A stretch of 64,000 bases of DNA from positions 627,201-691,200 of the forward strand of contig NZ_KE148312.1 of the NCBI RefSeq assembly GCF_000238055.2, read 5' to 3'. The translations under genes were made by a program, and so were the position numbers. Shown here piece by piece: positions 16,644-25,722 of the stretch. The DNA comes from Oribacterium parvum ACB1. GTDB lineage: Bacteria; Bacillota; Clostridia; Lachnospirales; Lachnospiraceae. Numbering within the stretch: position 1 is the first letter of the stretch; each line of letters opens with the position of its first letter. Under the pieces are notes generated by a model, which was not told where the DNA came from, did not search any database, and worked only from the letters and a program-made list of their open reading frames with translations.

Positions 16644-17543
16644 TTATTCTTTCCCAAGCCTCTCTGCCTGCTTCTTTTGAAAATGCACGAATGCGCCCAA
16701 AAAACCGGCCTGATTTCCCATCGTTGCACAATCCAATTCTGTGTGTTCGAAAATCAAGGGAATTAGATGCTCCTGCAGATGCTCTCTTATTTTGGGAAGC
16801 AAAATGTCTTTTCTTGCCATGATACCTCCCCCCAAGATAAAAATTTCCGGATTAAAAGCATAGCAAAGATTGCTCATTCCAAGGGAAAGGGTGTCGCAAA
16901 AACGATCCAGCTCTTCAACGCAGATTCTATCTCCTTCTTCTACTCCGAAAAGAATCCGTTTTCCATTCCACTCTTCCGGACTTTCTTTCTTTCGGCTCGC
17001 AACTCTTCGAACCAAGGCAGATGTCGCGGCAAGATTCTGGAACTCTCCTCCGGGAATCTGCATATAACCGACTTCCATCGCTGCATGAGAAGTTCCGTGC
17101 TGAATTTCTCCATTTTGCAAAAAGCAACCGCCAATCCCTGTCCCTATCGTAAGAAGCAATACCGATTTCTTTCCCTTTGCCGCACCGAAATAGGCCTCTC
17201 CAAGACCTGCGCAGTTGACATCATTTTCCACCTCACAAGGAATAGAGAACTCCGCCTCAACGAGCTTCTTCCACTCTGTTCCCTTGTAGTTTGGAATCTG
17301 TGGTCCCGCATGGATAATCTCGCCTGCTTCTTCATCTACAATCCCTGCAGTGGAAATACAGATTCCCTCCAAGGGAAGTTCCTGTTCCCGAATCAGTGCT
17401 TTTATTCTTTCCACGATATGCGGACCGCCCTGTTCTGCCTCTGTCGCTCTTTCTCCCTGTGAAAGAATTTCCCCTTCTGCAGTAAGGAGTGCAAATTTGG
17501 TTGTGGTTCCTCCTATATCAATGGCTAAAAATCGTTTCTCCAA
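16644..17543 (-). CDS. nanK: ROK-family sugar kinase, probable N-acetylmannosamine kinase
   Basis: ATP-dependent sugar kinase of the ROK family, 299 residues; the sialic acid locus argues for ManNAc as substrate, making ManNAc-6-P for NanE. The start is a TTG at 17541-17543 with AAGGGGGGAG directly upstream. The phosphate loop DIGGTTTKFAL is at about 9-19, the sugar-binding acidic residue region ENDVNCAGLGEAYFGAA near 104-120 and the second loop LLTIGTGIGGCF near 130. The zinc motif common in ROK proteins (CxCGxxGC) is missing: EVGYMQIPGG runs straight into NLAATSALV. Glucokinase or fructokinase is the alternative. The substrate is an inference from context. Confidence 0.85.
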   Translation of the reverse strand: MEKRFLAIDIGGTTTKFALLTAEGEILSQGERATEAEQGGPHIVERIKALIREQELPLEGICISTAGIVDEEAGEIIHAGPQIPNYKGTEWKKLVEAEFSIPCEVENDVNCAGLGEAYFGAAKGKKSVLLLTIGTGIGGCFLQNGEIQHGTSHAAMEVGYMQIPGGEFQNLAATSALVRRVASRKKESPEEWNGKRILFGVEEGDRICVEELDRFCDTLSLGMSNLCYAFNPEIFILGGGIMARKDILLPKIREHLQEHLIPLIFEHTELDCATMGNQAGFLGAFVHFQKKQAERLGKE

Positions 17544-17605
17544 TTTCTCCCCCCTTATTAAAACCGAAGTAATCCTTGTCTGTAACCCCGGATGATTTTC
17601 TATTT

Positions 17606-18259
17606 CTATGAAAGATATTCCTTCATTCTCTCCGCCAAGGCTTCCGCAAGTGCGCGATGCGCCTTGGGACTTAAATGCATATAGTCATAGGGATAGTTTT
17701 CCATTCCCGGGATATCCGTTGCAGAAAGAAAATGGCAATGGTTTTGCTCGGCAATCGTTTTATAGAGTGCAGGGAGCTTTCTCGACTTCTCCGCACAGCC
17801 CTCCCCCATATCATTTCCTATCGCGGTCTCTCGATACTCGTCATCAATCGGATAAGGTGCAATCACCAGGATATTCGGCTTGGCACCTAAAAAAGCTTCT
17901 TCCGCATCCTGTGCTTTCTTAATCAATCTATCCAGTCCGCGGGAAATATTTTCGGGAGTGGCAGCAAAGCGCTCTTTTACATCATTGGTCCCCAGCATAA
18001 TGATGAGGAGTGAGACGGGCTCATGGGTCAGAAGAATCGGGCGAATGACTTCCACTCCGGAAAGGGATTCATGAAGCGGGTCGTTAAAGACTGTGGTTCT
18101 TCCCGAAAGACCTTCTTCCCGAACCAAATACTCCTCTCCCAAGAGCTTTTGTAAAACCATAGGCCAGCGGGTATTTTTATCAAAACGTCCCCCTGTCTTA
18201 TTATCGTATCCATGTGTATTGGAGTCTCCAAAACAAACTATGATTTTTTCTTCTTCCAT
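17606..18259 (-). CDS. SGNH/GDSL hydrolase, possible sialic acid O-acetylesterase
   Basis: Serine esterase of the SGNH fold, 217 residues, no signal peptide so probably cytosolic. Block I is CFGDSNTHGYD with nucleophile S13, block III is MLGTNDVK with the oxyanion Asn, and block V is DYMHLSPKAH with the catalytic Asp/His pair. It sits between nanA and nanK, so removal of O-acetyl groups from imported sialic acid, as NanS-type esterases do, is a reasonable inference, but the family also includes lipases and other deacetylases. The RBS is weak (AGATAGGAT). The 180 bases upstream contain a strong hairpin, so it may begin a separate transcript with nanK and nagA. Confidence 0.82.
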   Translation of the reverse strand: MEEEKIIVCFGDSNTHGYDNKTGGRFDKNTRWPMVLQKLLGEEYLVREEGLSGRTTVFNDPLHESLSGVEVIRPILLTHEPVSLLIIMLGTNDVKERFAATPENISRGLDRLIKKAQDAEEAFLGAKPNILVIAPYPIDDEYRETAIGNDMGEGCAEKSRKLPALYKTIAEQNHCHFLSATDIPGMENYPYDYMHLSPKAHRALAEALAERMKEYLS

Positions 18260-18374
18260 ATCCTATCTACCCTTCTAAATTCTCTTGCGAAACAGTGCAG
18301 CATAAACTTTATTAACCGTTTTCGCTATACGCTTATGATAAAACAAAGTTCTATCTTCGTAAATATATATAAGC

Positions 18375-18420
18375 GAATGCCCCGCCTTATTCATCTCTTT
18401 TAAGCGGGGCATTCTTTTTT
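18375..18420. terminator. Hairpin between nanA and the SGNH hydrolase
   Basis: GAATGCCCCGC (18375-18385) and GCGGGGCATTC (18404-18414) are perfect 11-base arms with an 18-base loop. The plus strand continues into TTTTTT, while on the minus strand, where the genes lie, the hairpin is followed by CGCTTATATA. It may terminate or attenuate nanA transcription, or protect an mRNA end. Confidence 0.6.
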
Positions 18421-18439
18421 ATGAGTGCAAATATATGCA

Positions 18440-19357
18440 TTAGCAAAAATGAGCTACTGCGTCGTCAATAATTTTCGCTGTCTTCTCTGCAATCTTCTTA
18501 TCCTCTTCTGTAAGCGGAGTTAAAGGACTTCTGACAGAGCCGATTTCCAGCCCTTTACGAATGCGAAGCACTTCCTTAATCATGGCATACATATTGCCAT
18601 GACCGCTGCAAAGCATTCCGATAATCTCATTCACTTTAATCTGGATTTCTCTTGCTTCTGTAATTCTGTTTTCCACGAAGAGCTTGTTCATTTTTACAAA
18701 AAGCTCCGGCATCGCGCCGTAGGTTCCGCCAATGCCGCCGACAGCACCCATAGCTCGTCCGCCAACAAACTGCTCGTCCGGGCCGTTGAAAACGGCGAAG
18801 TCTTCGCCACCCAGTGCCTTAAAGGTCTGAATATCCTGTACAGGCATAGAAGAATTCTTCACGCCGACAACCTTCTTGTTCTTTAACATTTCCTTGCAAA
18901 GATCCGCTGTAAGACTTACTCCTGCAAGCTGCGGAATATTGTAGATGATGAAGTCGGTATTCGGTGCTGCCGCACTGATTTTGTTCCAATACTCGGCAAT
19001 GCTGTATGCCGGAAGATGGAAGTATATCGGCGGAATGGAAGCAATCGCATCCACCTTTAAGCTCTCGGCATGCGCAGCCAATTCCTCGGAATCACGCGTA
19101 TTGTTGCAAGCTACATGGGCAATAATACGAAGCTTTCCTTTCGCTTCAGCACAAACATTTTCCAGAATACACTTTCTTTCCTCTTTGGAAAGATAAATGC
19201 ATTCTCCGGAGGAGCCGTTTACATAGAGTCCCTGCACACCGGCATCCATAAAGTATCTTGTGAGTGCACGCACTCTCTCGGGAGAAACCTCTCCCTTTTC
19301 GTCGTAACAAGCGTAGAATGCAGGGGTTATGCCTGCATATTTTTCTGTGTTTTTCAT
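18440..19357 (-). CDS. nanA: N-acetylneuraminate lyase
   Basis: Class I aldolase cleaving N-acetylneuraminate to ManNAc and pyruvate, 305 residues. The ATG at 19355-19357 has AAGGA upstream; the longer in-frame reading starts in a hairpin repeat and is rejected. Family marks: the pyruvate carboxylate-binding GSSGE (48-52; lyase/dihydrodipicolinate synthase signature), the catalytic tyrosine Y139 in IIYNIPQ and the Schiff-base lysine K167 in VVGVKNSS. Placement after the importer and nanE, before nanK, decides lyase over dihydrodipicolinate synthase. A family-2 repeat separates it from the permease gene. Confidence 0.93.
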   Translation of the reverse strand: MKNTEKYAGITPAFYACYDEKGEVSPERVRALTRYFMDAGVQGLYVNGSSGECIYLSKEERKCILENVCAEAKGKLRIIAHVACNNTRDSEELAAHAESLKVDAIASIPPIYFHLPAYSIAEYWNKISAAAPNTDFIIYNIPQLAGVSLTADLCKEMLKNKKVVGVKNSSMPVQDIQTFKALGGEDFAVFNGPDEQFVGGRAMGAVGGIGGTYGAMPELFVKMNKLFVENRITEAREIQIKVNEIIGMLCSGHGNMYAMIKEVLRIRKGLEIGSVRSPLTPLTEEDKKIAEKTAKIIDDAVAHFC

Positions 19358-19380
19358 AGTGGTCCTTTCTAACCCTTGAC

Positions 19381-19488
19381 TGAGCGCGAGCTTGTAGCTC
19401 GCCTGCTCACTTTGCTTCGCAAAGCACACCCCCTAAGGGGGCTGTGGTCTGATTGCAGGGATAACTTTTCTTTATGAAAAGTTATCCC
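19381..19488 (-). repeat. Family-2 multi-hairpin repeat, copy A
   Basis: Four consecutive hairpins: TGAGC(GCGAGCT...AGCTCGC)GCTCA at 19381-19409, CTTTGCTTCGCAAAG at 19410-19424, CACACCCCC/GGGGGCTGTG at 19425-19446, and perfect 13-base arms GGGATAACTTTTC/GAAAAGTTATCCC at 19458-19488. The last stem contains the stop codon of the permease gene. A second copy lies at 38252-38354 behind another gene. The middle hairpins share sequence; the first one does not. Confidence 0.8.
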
Positions 19489-20384
19489 TTAACAGCACCC
19501 ATGGCGATGCCTTGTGTGAAGTATCGCTGGAAGATAAGGAATACAATCAGGATGGGGACTGCCGCTACGGCTGCTCCCGCCATGATGATTCCGAAGTCCG
19601 TGGCGTTTTCCGCCTGGAGTTTTGCAATACCGAGGGAAATGGTCAGTTTTTCCGTACTGCTTAGCATAATCAACTGCATGAAGTAATCGTTCCAGCTGTT
19701 GATAAAGGTAAAAATCGCAAGTGCGCCGATTCCCGGCTTTACCATGGGAAGCACGATCTGCGAAAAGATTCTTGCCTCGGAAGCGCCGTCAATGCGGGAT
19801 GCCTCCAGCATTTCTCCGGGAACACCCTCGGAGAACTGCTTCATGAGGAATACACCGAAGGGCCAGCCGACGGTCGGGAAAATAACGGCCAAAAGCGTAT
19901 TATAGAGTTTTAAGAAAGACATTTCCCTGATTAACGGAATCAGGATAACCTGCTTCGGAAGCGCCATAGCGCAAACAATCAAGGTAAATAAAAGAGTTCT
20001 TCCTCTGAAGCGTTTCTTTGCCAGTGCATAACCAGCCATGGATGCCGTAACACAGGTTAATACCATGGCGGAAAGGGACATCACAACCGTGTTAAAGAGC
20101 CAACGAACAGCGCCGGGCACTTTCGGGCCGAAGGAAATCGCAGCCTTCCCCATACCGGGTAGCGTGAAGCTGAATAAAGCTGTCGGCTGTCTGGAAAAAA
20201 GCTTCTGATAGTTGGTCATTACCCATTCCTTCGGGAACCAGTCGGGGCTGGTGCCGTTAATGGACTGTGCCGTTTTAAAGGAGCCTGTGATAATCCAATA
20301 CAGAGGGAAAAGGAAGAAAAATGCCAAAACCAGAAGAATGATGACACTGATAATGCTGTAAACTGATTTATTATTCGTTTTCAT
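19482..20384 (-). CDS. Sialic acid ABC importer permease (MalG-like)
   Basis: Inner membrane subunit of a CUT1-type binding-protein-dependent importer, 300 residues. The ATG at 20382-20384 follows AGGAGG; the longer reading overlaps the upstream permease and has no RBS. Six membrane segments are visible from about 12-32 onward. The ATPase-contact loop is EASRIDGASEARIFSQIVLPMVKPGIG (EAA motif). Partner of the permease ending ten bases before it. Sialic acid as substrate is inferred from the neighbouring nan genes; general sugar import is the fallback. The stop codon lies inside the stem of the family-2 repeat. Confidence 0.9.
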   Translation of the reverse strand: MKTNNKSVYSIISVIILLVLAFFFLFPLYWIITGSFKTAQSINGTSPDWFPKEWVMTNYQKLFSRQPTALFSFTLPGMGKAAISFGPKVPGAVRWLFNTVVMSLSAMVLTCVTASMAGYALAKKRFRGRTLLFTLIVCAMALPKQVILIPLIREMSFLKLYNTLLAVIFPTVGWPFGVFLMKQFSEGVPGEMLEASRIDGASEARIFSQIVLPMVKPGIGALAIFTFINSWNDYFMQLIMLSSTEKLTISLGIAKLQAENATDFGIIMAGAAVAAVPILIVFLIFQRYFTQGIAMGAVKG

Positions 20385-20394
20385 ACTATTCCTC

Positions 20395-21300
20395 CTACTT
20401 TTCCTTCGCCAACTGGAATTGCAAAGCGGAGAGCAAGGCAATAATCACGGCTAATATTACACCCATGGCATTTCCGTAACCATAACGATACAGCTTAAAA
20501 GCAGTGTAATAAATGTAATACATTACGGTATCGGTACTGTGGTTCGGTCCACCGGAGGTTAAGAGCTGAATCAGTGCGAAGCACTGGAAACTGTTGATTG
20601 TGGTGATAACCAAAATATATAAAGTGGTAGGCATAATCTGCGGCCACTTAATTTTCCAGAAAAGCTGTAAGTCCGTAGCGCCGTCTACCTTTGCCGCTTC
20701 TACAAGAGAATCGTCAACATTTCCTAGTGCGGAAACATAAAGCACGATAGGCTGTCCTACAGAGGTCGTAAATAAAATCAAGATAATACAGGGTAAGGCA
20801 AATCTTGCGTCCCCGAGCCAGTTGATATTCTGTTCCATCATTCCCGTGTGGGTTCCCACATAGTTAAATAAACCATAGTAATTATGGAACATCCACTTCC
20901 AGACTACCGTTACCGCAACCGATCCTGTAACTACAGGAAGGTAGAAGATGCAACGGAAGGCGGAAAGCAACGGCCCCTTCATTTTGTAAATCAGAGAAGA
21001 CACCCATAAAGAGAAGATCGCTACCGCAGGTACGGAAACCAGTACGATAATCAGGGTATTCTTCAACGCTTTTAGAAAAATGCCGTCCGAAAACAGCTCA
21101 AGATAGTTCTGTACGCCGATAAATTTATCCGCTACATTCTTTCCCATGGTAGCATCAAAAAAGCTGGTGTAAACGCATAAAATCATGGGAAAAATAACAA
21201 ATCCCAAGAAAAAAACCAAGCTGGGAAGCAAAAACAAATAGGCAGATCGCGTTTCCCTCTGCACAAGAATCTTACTTCTGCTCGTTTGAGTGGTATCCAT
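20395..21300 (-). CDS. Sialic acid ABC importer permease (MalF/UgpA-like)
   Basis: First permease subunit of the CUT1 importer, 301 residues, six predicted membrane segments, the first at about 22-44. The EAA loop reads LVEAAKVDGATDLQLFWKIKWPQIMP near 205-230. The ATG at 21298-21300 is preceded by AAGGAG. It lies between the binding protein gene, from which a terminator-like hairpin separates it, and the second permease. It needs an ATPase subunit that is not encoded in the operon. Confidence 0.91.
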   Translation of the reverse strand: MDTTQTSRSKILVQRETRSAYLFLLPSLVFFLGFVIFPMILCVYTSFFDATMGKNVADKFIGVQNYLELFSDGIFLKALKNTLIIVLVSVPAVAIFSLWVSSLIYKMKGPLLSAFRCIFYLPVVTGSVAVTVVWKWMFHNYYGLFNYVGTHTGMMEQNINWLGDARFALPCIILILFTTSVGQPIVLYVSALGNVDDSLVEAAKVDGATDLQLFWKIKWPQIMPTTLYILVITTINSFQCFALIQLLTSGGPNHSTDTVMYYIYYTAFKLYRYGYGNAMGVILAVIIALLSALQFQLAKEK

Positions 21301-21443
21301 AAAGTTCTCCTTCGTTCTAGTTAAAACGAGTAGTAATACGCTGCTATTCTTTAAAATGAATCATCCTATTCTTCTACAGTCTAAAACAGTGACCGATCAT
21401 GTCTAAAACAAGCTGCAGCAAGCTTATATATGACAGTTTTTAC

Positions 21444-21484
21444 AAAAAAAGCTCCGGAATGAGCTTTTTTGCTTCTTCCGGAGC
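21444..21484 (-). terminator. Intra-operon attenuator after the binding protein gene
   Basis: GCTCCGGAA (21451-21459) and TTCCGGAGC (21476-21484) form a stem eight bases past the binding protein stop; the minus strand then runs through seven T. Partial termination here would make more binding protein than permease, as is common for such importers. Confidence 0.8.
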
Positions 21485-21491
21485 GAAAATA

Positions 21492-22877
21492 TTAGGACTT
21501 AGCTGCTGCGTTAGCATTGTTCTGGAAGGTTTCAAGCTCTGTCTTGACATCGCCGCCCTGTCCGACTCTCTGCAACATATTCCACCACTCGGTTCTTGCC
21601 TGTGCCCAGCCCGGAGTTACCTGATAGTAGTCTCCGAAAGAAGGCATAAATTTCTCCGTGAACATCTTCATGGTTTCCGCATTGTCTGTTCCGTCATATA
21701 CGCCGGTCAGCTTCTCATGTACAGGGAAGAATCCGGTTGTCTGTACGGAAATCTTTGCCTGTTCCGGATCGTTAGCCATAAAACGGATGAAAGCCTTAGC
21801 TGCCTTAACCTTGTTCTCATCGCCGTTATCAAAGATACCGAATCCCCAGATACCGCCGCAAAGCTCTGTCTTTCCGTCATCTGTCGGGAAAAGCATCGGG
21901 ATGATTTCATCACCGTTGTTGGTCTTTCCGGCCTCGCCGTTATCCTTGTTGTTCTGCTGAGCAGAGTTCCAGCAAAGAGACATTGCTAAAGTTCCATTTC
22001 TAAATAAAGTAATCTCATCTCCTCCAACTAAAGCCGGATCAAATTTCACACCCTTTGCCGCTTTAAGAGCCTCCAGAGCCTTTACATTCTGCTCTTCTGC
22101 ACCGGTGTACTCGGTGTGTTCCTTATTGGTGTAGGTTCCGCTGTAAAGGTTGTTTACCAGCGCACGAGTACCCTGGTCTCCACCCTGTCCACCGCAGTAA
22201 ACAGCGAGAACATTTTCCTGACCGCTCTTCTCAATCGCTTCTACAGCCTTGAAGAAGTTCTCTGTTGTCCAGGTATGTGTATCTTCATCGATATACTGAA
22301 GAGCGTCAGCCTTCTCGAATACAGCCTTGTTGATTGCCATGCAGTGTGCAATCATAGCGAGCGGATACTCATAGTACTTGCCGTCGGCAGACTTGCAGGC
22401 AGCCGTTACATTTTCATAAATATCCTTGGAATCCTCATCCTCAAACAGGTCTGCAAGATCAACCATCAGCCCCTTAGCGCCCCAGTTTGCAACGAGTCTT
22501 TCCGGTCCTTCCATGATAAGATCCGGAGCTGCATTTCCTTCGATAGCGGTATTTACCTGGTCGTCACCGTTCGTGTAATCCAGATACTCTACCGTTACAT
22601 GGATGTTCGGATACTTCTTGTTGAAGTTCTCGAGTAATCCGTCAACGGATGCGCTGTCGCCCCATTTTCCGATAGGATAGGTAAAAAGCTTCAAGTCCGC
22701 TTTCAGACTTTCATCCGCTTCCCCTTTCGCATCGGCATTTTCCTTACTCTCCTCTGCCGCCTTTGTTGTCTCTTCAGCCGCTCCGGTAGTCTCCGCTTTC
22801 TTAGCACCACCGCAAGCAGCCAGGCCGGATGCCAGAAGTACGGCAGCCATGCCTAAGGCAATCTGTCTTTTTTTCAT
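21492..22877 (-). CDS. Sialic acid ABC importer solute-binding lipoprotein
   Basis: Extracellular lipoprotein that captures the sugar for the two permeases, 461 residues. The signal peptide ends in the lipobox LAAC with lipidated C22, followed by a Glu/Ala/Lys-rich linker to about 58 and then a family 1 solute-binding fold ([24 protein letters not shown] onward). The ATG overlaps the nanE stop by four bases (ATGA) and its GGGAGG site lies within the nanE end, so the two are coupled. Relatives include the streptococcal SatA type. Sialic acid specificity is inferred from the locus. Confidence 0.92.
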   Translation of the reverse strand: MKKRQIALGMAAVLLASGLAACGGAKKAETTGAAEETTKAAEESKENADAKGEADESLKADLKLFTYPIGKWGDSASVDGLLENFNKKYPNIHVTVEYLDYTNGDDQVNTAIEGNAAPDLIMEGPERLVANWGAKGLMVDLADLFEDEDSKDIYENVTAACKSADGKYYEYPLAMIAHCMAINKAVFEKADALQYIDEDTHTWTTENFFKAVEAIEKSGQENVLAVYCGGQGGDQGTRALVNNLYSGTYTNKEHTEYTGAEEQNVKALEALKAAKGVKFDPALVGGDEITLFRNGTLAMSLCWNSAQQNNKDNGEAGKTNNGDEIIPMLFPTDDGKTELCGGIWGFGIFDNGDENKVKAAKAFIRFMANDPEQAKISVQTTGFFPVHEKLTGVYDGTDNAETMKMFTEKFMPSFGDYYQVTPGWAQARTEWWNMLQRVGQGGDVKTELETFQNNANAAAKS

Positions 22878-23578
22878 TTTTGTTCCTCCCATTCTTTTAA
22901 TGCATTTACAAAAGGTACAGCGATAAGCTGCGGCCTTGTAATAATAGATCCGACCACCACGGAAAATGCACCGAGTTCCATCACTCTCTTCGCTTTTTCG
23001 GGTGTGTTGATGTTTCCTTCGGCGATAACCGGGTGCTTAACCCCCTCTATCATCTTCCGAAGAATCAGAAAGTCATCCGCTTCAATCCGGTCTCCCTTGG
23101 ACTGCTCGGTGTAGCCGACCATGGTGGAGCCGATAAAATCAAATCCCAATCGGTCTGCTTCCAAAGCCTCTTCCACCGTGGAACAATCCGCCATAAAGAG
23201 TTGATTCGGATACTTTGCTTTTACTTCCTTAAAGAACACTTCCAAAGTCTTTCCGCCCGGGCGATCCGAAATAGTGGCATCCATCGCAATGATGTCTACC
23301 CCCGTACTCGTAAGCTCATCCACTTCTTTCATCGTGGGGGTGATGTAAACCTTGGAATCCGGATAATCCCTCTTTACGATTCCGATAATCGGAAGATCCA
23401 CTTCTTTCTGAATTTCCGTGATATCTTCCTTCGTGTTCGCTCGAATCCCCCCGGCACCGGCCATCTTGGCCGCCCTTGCCATCCTTCCCATGATAAAGGA
23501 AGAGTGAAGAGGCTCTTCCGGGAGGGCTTGACACGAAACAATCAACTTTCCATGCAATCTTTTTACTCGATCATTCAT
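22874..23578 (-). CDS. nanE: N-acetylmannosamine-6-phosphate 2-epimerase
   Basis: TIM-barrel enzyme converting ManNAc-6-P to GlcNAc-6-P, 234 residues. Visible family segments: [16 protein letters not shown] at the N-terminus, IGIVKRDYP, the catalytic region with IAMDAT and [11 protein letters not shown], and [13 protein letters not shown] plus [10 protein letters not shown] in the phosphate site. First gene of the locus, with AGAAGGAG before its ATG; the binding protein gene overlaps its stop. It links NanA/NanK to NagA, so all enzymes from sialic acid to glucosamine-6-phosphate are present here. Confidence 0.95.
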   Translation of the reverse strand: MNDRVKRLHGKLIVSCQALPEEPLHSSFIMGRMARAAKMAGAGGIRANTKEDITEIQKEVDLPIIGIVKRDYPDSKVYITPTMKEVDELTSTGVDIIAMDATISDRPGGKTLEVFFKEVKAKYPNQLFMADCSTVEEALEADRLGFDFIGSTMVGYTEQSKGDRIEADDFLILRKMIEGVKHPVIAEGNINTPEKAKRVMELGAFSVVVGSIITRPQLIAVPFVNALKEWEEQK

Positions 23579-23988
23579 GGAGTACTCCTTCTCCTATTTA
23601 TTTTTAACTCTCCTTGAGAATAAAAAATACCAAAGTAAAAATCTCTTTTTTCAAAGAAAAACGAAATTTATTTTCACTCTCATTTACTGTGTTTCATTAT
23701 ATTTATAATTTTTTTATTTGCAAGACGAAATTCTTTATACGGCTCTTTGAAATTCTTTTGCAAAGAATTTTTCTTTACAAGTATTCGATTTACTACCTCT
23801 GTTTTTTTGAGGGAGGAGATCTTCTCGAAGAGTATTATCATTTCAGGGATTGGCACTGCCAATCCCTGTTTTAAATAGGAGTAAAAACTGATACGATCAG
23901 TGTAAATTAATTTTTAATTTTTGAGTGATTTATAGTAGTATGGATTTATAAAAATAATTCTATTAAAAACCGATTGAAGGAGGAAAAG
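23579..23988. other. Divergent intergenic region, nanE / lipoprotein
   Basis: About 410 bases, AT-rich, holding the leaders of two divergent genes. I see the hairpin at 23844-23872 and a small palindrome ACTGAT-ACG-ATCAGT at about 23887-23901 that could be an operator. No convincing sigma-A promoter was found by eye, and the reading frames across it are not protein-like. Confidence 0.6.
23844..23872 (+). terminator. Hairpin in the lipoprotein leader
   Basis: Perfect arms CAGGGATTGGC and GCCAATCCCTG (23844-23854, 23858-23868) with a three-base loop, then TTTT on the plus strand. No plus-strand gene ends upstream, so it is either a leader attenuator for the lipoprotein gene or the end of an unseen small RNA. 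Confidence 0.55.
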
Positions 23989-25695
23989 ATGAAAGGCAAA
24001 AAGAACAGGGTTTTAACAATGTTCCTTCTGCTTGCTTTTATTCTACTATCTTGCGGAAAGACGGAGAATAAAGCCACAGAGGAACAGAGCGGCAGAGGAA
24101 ATGCCGAGACGGAAAAGTCGGGAGAGGAAACGGGTGAAGAGAAAAAGGCAGAAAGCGCGGAGCTCCCTGGACTCCCCCATTTACTGATTGAAAAAAATGA
24201 AGAAACCCATAGAGATTCCGACTACCACTATTTTTATCGAGGTGGATACAGCAAGCTGCTCTTAAAAGAAGAAGACAGTGCGTTCACAGCACTAAGAAAT
24301 GCATTATCGGAATACAACAAAGAAGTGGAGAAAGCATACGAAAAAGATTTTACGGAATTGGTGAATATCAGCAGTTCTTCGGAAGAAGCGAAAAGAAATA
24401 TAGCAAACTTTACCGGCAGCACTCCCGAAGTGGACAGCAACAGCTTTATTATACGATCCGATAAGAGTATCGTAAGCGTCCTTCAGACCAAGTCTGTGAA
24501 TTATACCGGAAACGAAACAAGCTATGTTCACAGCGCTGTGAATTTCGACTCGGAAAGCGGAAAGAGACTCGCCTTTTCCGATGTTGTTCTGGATTCAGAA
24601 ACCTTCTTTACCCTTGCGGAAAACAGAGCAAAAGAGTCTGCAGGTATGGATACGGCATTTCCCGTAGATTTCCTTGCAAAAGTAAAAGAACAGGGAGAAA
24701 ACCTATGCTGGACAGTCAATGCAGAGGGCGTTTCCGTTTATTATGACCTCAACTCATCCGGTCAATCCCTGAAAGATCCCATGGTGCTTACCGTGTATTT
24801 TGACGAGGCGGAGAATCTTTTTAACGAAAAATATACGAAAACGGAGGAAGACTATGTTCTGCCTTTGTTACAAAGGCAGCATCTGGATATCGATCTGGAC
24901 GGGGACGGAAAGAGGGAGCCTGTTTACTTAAAAAGGCAGGAAGTAGACGGTAACTTTTATATGAATATGTCGGTTGTGGCAAATGGTAGGGAAAGCGGCA
25001 TAGTAGAAGGACTGGACGGATGGACTTATATTCTCAAAAAATCCGGAAAGTACTATCTCTACCTTTTTAAAGATGAAGACGACGGCGTAATTTTCCTCTA
25101 TCGAATTGACCTCTCTACTGTGGAATTAAATCCCGATGAGCATTGGTTTGTTGACCTCTCCAACAAGGAATACTACTGGAAAACCGTCGATAATGTGGAT
25201 AAACAACATTATATTCAAGAGAGCTTTACAGATGCCGCAGGATTTTGCGGAGGAGAAAGGAATGACATCCTTAGTACCAATACCGTGGAAATAGATTGGC
25301 TTATTGACGAGAATGCTTATCCGAAGCCTGCCGGAAACCGCTACAGGGTGACCAGTAATCGTGTCTTACGGGCTCTTCAGGACATTTCCGCACAAGAAGT
25401 GGATCAAAACGGGAAGGTCTTGCAAGACGGAACTATTCCTGCCGGCTCCTATCTCTTACTGATGTACAGCGATAATGAAGCCACCATGGAAATGCGAATC
25501 ATTGATGAAAAATATGTGGATACAGTCAGCGGAGGTGAATACGGCAACAGCTATTATCTCAATGATTTCAGCCAGTTCCAATATGACGGAAACTGCTATC
25601 GGATTCAAATTGAAAGAGACAGAGAAAGCTGGACCACGAAAGTAAATGGTATCGATGCCGAAGAGCTCTTTGAGGGCATGATTTATGTCGGCTAA
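23989..25695 (+). CDS. RsiV-like DUF3298-containing lipoprotein
   Basis: Cell-surface lipoprotein of 568 residues. The ATG at 23989 follows AAGGAGG; an in-frame TTG earlier overlaps that site. Signal peptide ends LLSC with lipidated C22, then an acidic linker. The middle (about 150-280) resembles DUF3298/DUF4163 domains, seen in RsiV-type anti-sigma proteins, with NFDSESGKRLAFSDVV and a conserved aromatic turn. Then comes DIDLDGDGKREPVYLK near 310, a calcium-type DxDxDG loop. The C-terminal half is not recognised. No sigma factor gene lies nearby, so an anti-sigma role is unlikely to be readable from context; a surface binding role is possible. Confidence 0.75.
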   Translation: MKGKKNRVLTMFLLLAFILLSCGKTENKATEEQSGRGNAETEKSGEETGEEKKAESAELPGLPHLLIEKNEETHRDSDYHYFYRGGYSKLLLKEEDSAFTALRNALSEYNKEVEKAYEKDFTELVNISSSSEEAKRNIANFTGSTPEVDSNSFIIRSDKSIVSVLQTKSVNYTGNETSYVHSAVNFDSESGKRLAFSDVVLDSETFFTLAENRAKESAGMDTAFPVDFLAKVKEQGENLCWTVNAEGVSVYYDLNSSGQSLKDPMVLTVYFDEAENLFNEKYTKTEEDYVLPLLQRQHLDIDLDGDGKREPVYLKRQEVDGNFYMNMSVVANGRESGIVEGLDGWTYILKKSGKYYLYLFKDEDDGVIFLYRIDLSTVELNPDEHWFVDLSNKEYYWKTVDNVDKQHYIQESFTDAAGFCGGERNDILSTNTVEIDWLIDENAYPKPAGNRYRVTSNRVLRALQDISAQEVDQNGKVLQDGTIPAGSYLLLMYSDNEATMEMRIIDEKYVDTVSGGEYGNSYYLNDFSQFQYDGNCYRIQIERDRESWTTKVNGIDAEELFEGMIYVG

Positions 25696-25722
25696 GTTGC
25701 TGCAGCTAAAATGAATCAGTTT

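Noticed and set aside
21399-21989. Plus-strand frame of 196 codons opposite the binding protein gene
   Set aside because: The minus-strand binding protein is certain, and this frame begins within the attenuator hairpin with no RBS.
23614-23874. 86-codon frame in the nanE/lipoprotein gap
   Set aside because: Phe/Ile-rich product with no recognisable domain; it runs into the hairpin at 23844-23872 and overlaps regulatory DNA.
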